From Micrococcales bacterium UBA7469 (GTDB taxonomy: Bacteria; Actinomycetota; Actinomycetes; Actinomycetales; Microbacteriaceae), in contig DLPB01000034.1 in assembly GCA_002479805.1 (NCBI GenBank), positions 1 to 6,789 on the forward strand: a DNA stretch of 6,789 bases, read 5' to 3'. The notes beneath the pieces were generated by a model. That model was given only the letters and a program-made list of their open reading frames with translations, had not been told where the DNA came from and did no database searches. Of the stretch, positions 5,795 to 6,789 are shown one piece after another (within the stretch, counting starts at the first letter, position 1; each line of letters begins with the position of its first letter). The translations under genes and the position numbers were made by a program.

Positions 5795-6789
5795 ATGGCT
5801 GGTGCTGGTCGTAATCCGAATGACTACTCTCACCGCGATCTAATTGCACCAAAGCGAGCATTGCTATCGGTTTCAGATAAGACTGGTTTGATTGACCTCG
5901 CCAAAGCCCTAGTCCAGCATTCTGTTGAGCTGGTATCGACCGGATCCACCGCCAAAGAAATCGCAGCTGCTGGACTACCAGTAACCGAGGTGAGCAGCGT
6001 TACGGGATTCCCAGAGTCATTAGATGGTCGAGTAAAGACCCTGCACCCTAAGATCCACGGCGGTATTTTGGCTGACCTCAGGCTTGAGGACCACAAGCGC
6101 GAGCTAGCGGAACTCGACATTCTTCCGTTTGAGTTGGTGGTCGTTAACCTCTATCCATTCGTTCAGACCATCGCCAATGGCATCACCGGTGATGCGGCAG
6201 TCGAGCAGATTGATATTGGTGGTCCAGCAATGGTTCGAGCGGCTGCAAAAAACCACGCCAATGTGGCTATCGTTGTGAATCCAGCGGACTATGACTCCGT
6301 GATTGCAGCAGTTGCCGGTGGTGGCACATCCCTGGAGCTTCGCAAGCAGCTTGCGCTGTCAGCCTTTACACACACCGCTTCCTATGACTCCGCGGTGGCA
6401 TCATGGTTGGCCTCCGAGATTGCGGCTGAAGCAAAACCTCGTCGAATTGTTAAAAGCTTTGAGCTACTCTCCACACTTCGCTACGGGGAGAACTCCCACC
6501 AGTCTGCAGCTATCTACAGCGACAAAGGGGAGAAGCCAGGGGTGGTCCAGGCGATTCAGCTCGGCGGCAAAGAAATGTCCTACAACAACTACGTTGATGT
6601 CGATGCTGCACTTCGGGTTGCTCATGACTTCACTGAACCGGCCGTGGCAATCATTAAGCACGCCAACCCTTGCGGTGTTGCCGTTGGTTCAGAATTCGAC
6701 TCTGATTCAATAGCCGCAGCTCATCTGAGGGCTCATGCTACGGATCCAGTCTCTGCCTTTGGTGGCGTGATTGCCGCAAACCGAAAGGT
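5795..6789 (+). CDS. purH: Bifunctional AICAR transformylase / IMP cyclohydrolase (3' end missing)
   Basis: PurH performs the last two steps to IMP: formylation of AICAR with 10-formyl-THF, then ring closure of FAICAR. The frame is open from ATG 5795 to the window edge, giving 331 complete codons of the usual 520-535, so about 200 C-terminal residues are outside. The N-terminal cyclohydrolase (MGS-like) domain shows LLSVSDKTGL, STGSTAKEI, VTGFPESLDGRVKTLHPKIHG (Lys81 near the active site), VVNLYPF and IDIGGPAMVRAAAKN. The transformylase domain begins around residue 225 with LRYGENSHQSAAIY, KEMSYNNYVDVDAA, the catalytic Lys288-His289 in IIKHANPCGVA, and TDPVSAFGGVIA. Both active sites look intact in the visible part. 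An N-terminal lead of about 20 residues precedes the domain, slightly longer than in E. coli. Lysine codons mix AAA and AAG, unlike sucCD. The gap to purN is two bases, so the two are co-transcribed and probably coupled. Confidence 0.97.
   Translation, partial: MAGAGRNPNDYSHRDLIAPKRALLSVSDKTGLIDLAKALVQHSVELVSTGSTAKEIAAAGLPVTEVSSVTGFPESLDGRVKTLHPKIHGGILADLRLEDHKRELAELDILPFELVVVNLYPFVQTIANGITGDAAVEQIDIGGPAMVRAAAKNHANVAIVVNPADYDSVIAAVAGGGTSLELRKQLALSAFTHTASYDSAVASWLASEIAAEAKPRRIVKSFELLSTLRYGENSHQSAAIYSDKGEKPGVVQAIQLGGKEMSYNNYVDVDAALRVAHDFTEPAVAIIKHANPCGVAVGSEFDSDSIAAAHLRAHATDPVSAFGGVIAANRK

Noticed and set aside
6303..6713. 136-codon plus-strand open frame near the right edge
   Set aside because: It is out of frame with purH, whose own frame runs uninterrupted from 5795 to the edge with both active-site motif sets present.
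1..6789. Undescribed defence, mobile or biosynthetic system
   Set aside because: Every open stretch is accounted for by housekeeping genes in a conserved actinobacterial order. There are no repeats, integrase or transposase remnants, or unfamiliar gene clusters.

Overview
The window is a compact, single-strand stretch of a chromosome with all genes on the + strand. It most likely comes from an actinobacterium of the Microbacteriaceae, perhaps a small-genome freshwater type. The reasons are the gene order, the PcrA/UvrD1-type helicase sequence, the DUF6350/PerM-like membrane protein lying between sucD and purN, the moderate GC (roughly mid-50s percent by eye), the use of GTG and TTG starts, and very short intergenic gaps. 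The family assignment is inferred from remembered protein features, not from a search.

Layout: (1) bases 1-1824 hold the 3' three quarters of a superfamily 1 DNA helicase gene (pcrA/uvrD1), cut by the left window edge. (2) A 66-base gap holds a weak hairpin just after the helicase stop and a plausible -10 element for the next gene. (3) sucC (1891-3048) and sucD (3060-3947) encode the two subunits of succinyl-CoA synthetase. (4) 3951-5201 encodes a polytopic membrane protein of the DUF6350/PerM type, starting at TTG three bases after the sucD stop. (5) purN (5211-5792) and purH (5795 to the right edge, incomplete) encode purine-synthesis enzymes. The gaps between sucC, sucD, the membrane gene, purN and purH are 11, 3, 9 and 2 bases, so these five genes very probably form one transcription unit. 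There is no gene-free stretch above 66 bases, and I see no RNA gene, mobile element, CRISPR array or sign of recent transfer.

How the genes work together: SucCD performs the substrate-level phosphorylation step of the TCA cycle. PurN performs the first formyl-transfer step of de novo purine synthesis, and PurH the last two steps to IMP. The membrane protein between them is the least understood member. In Mycobacterium tuberculosis the same order is seen with a few insertions (uvrD1 Rv0949, sucC Rv0951, sucD Rv0952, perM Rv0955, purN Rv0956, purH Rv0957), where PerM is linked to cell division and persistence. The window is therefore a conserved actinobacterial core neighbourhood. I found no evidence of an undescribed system. 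The most worthwhile question is why a divisome-linked membrane protein is locked between energy and purine genes.
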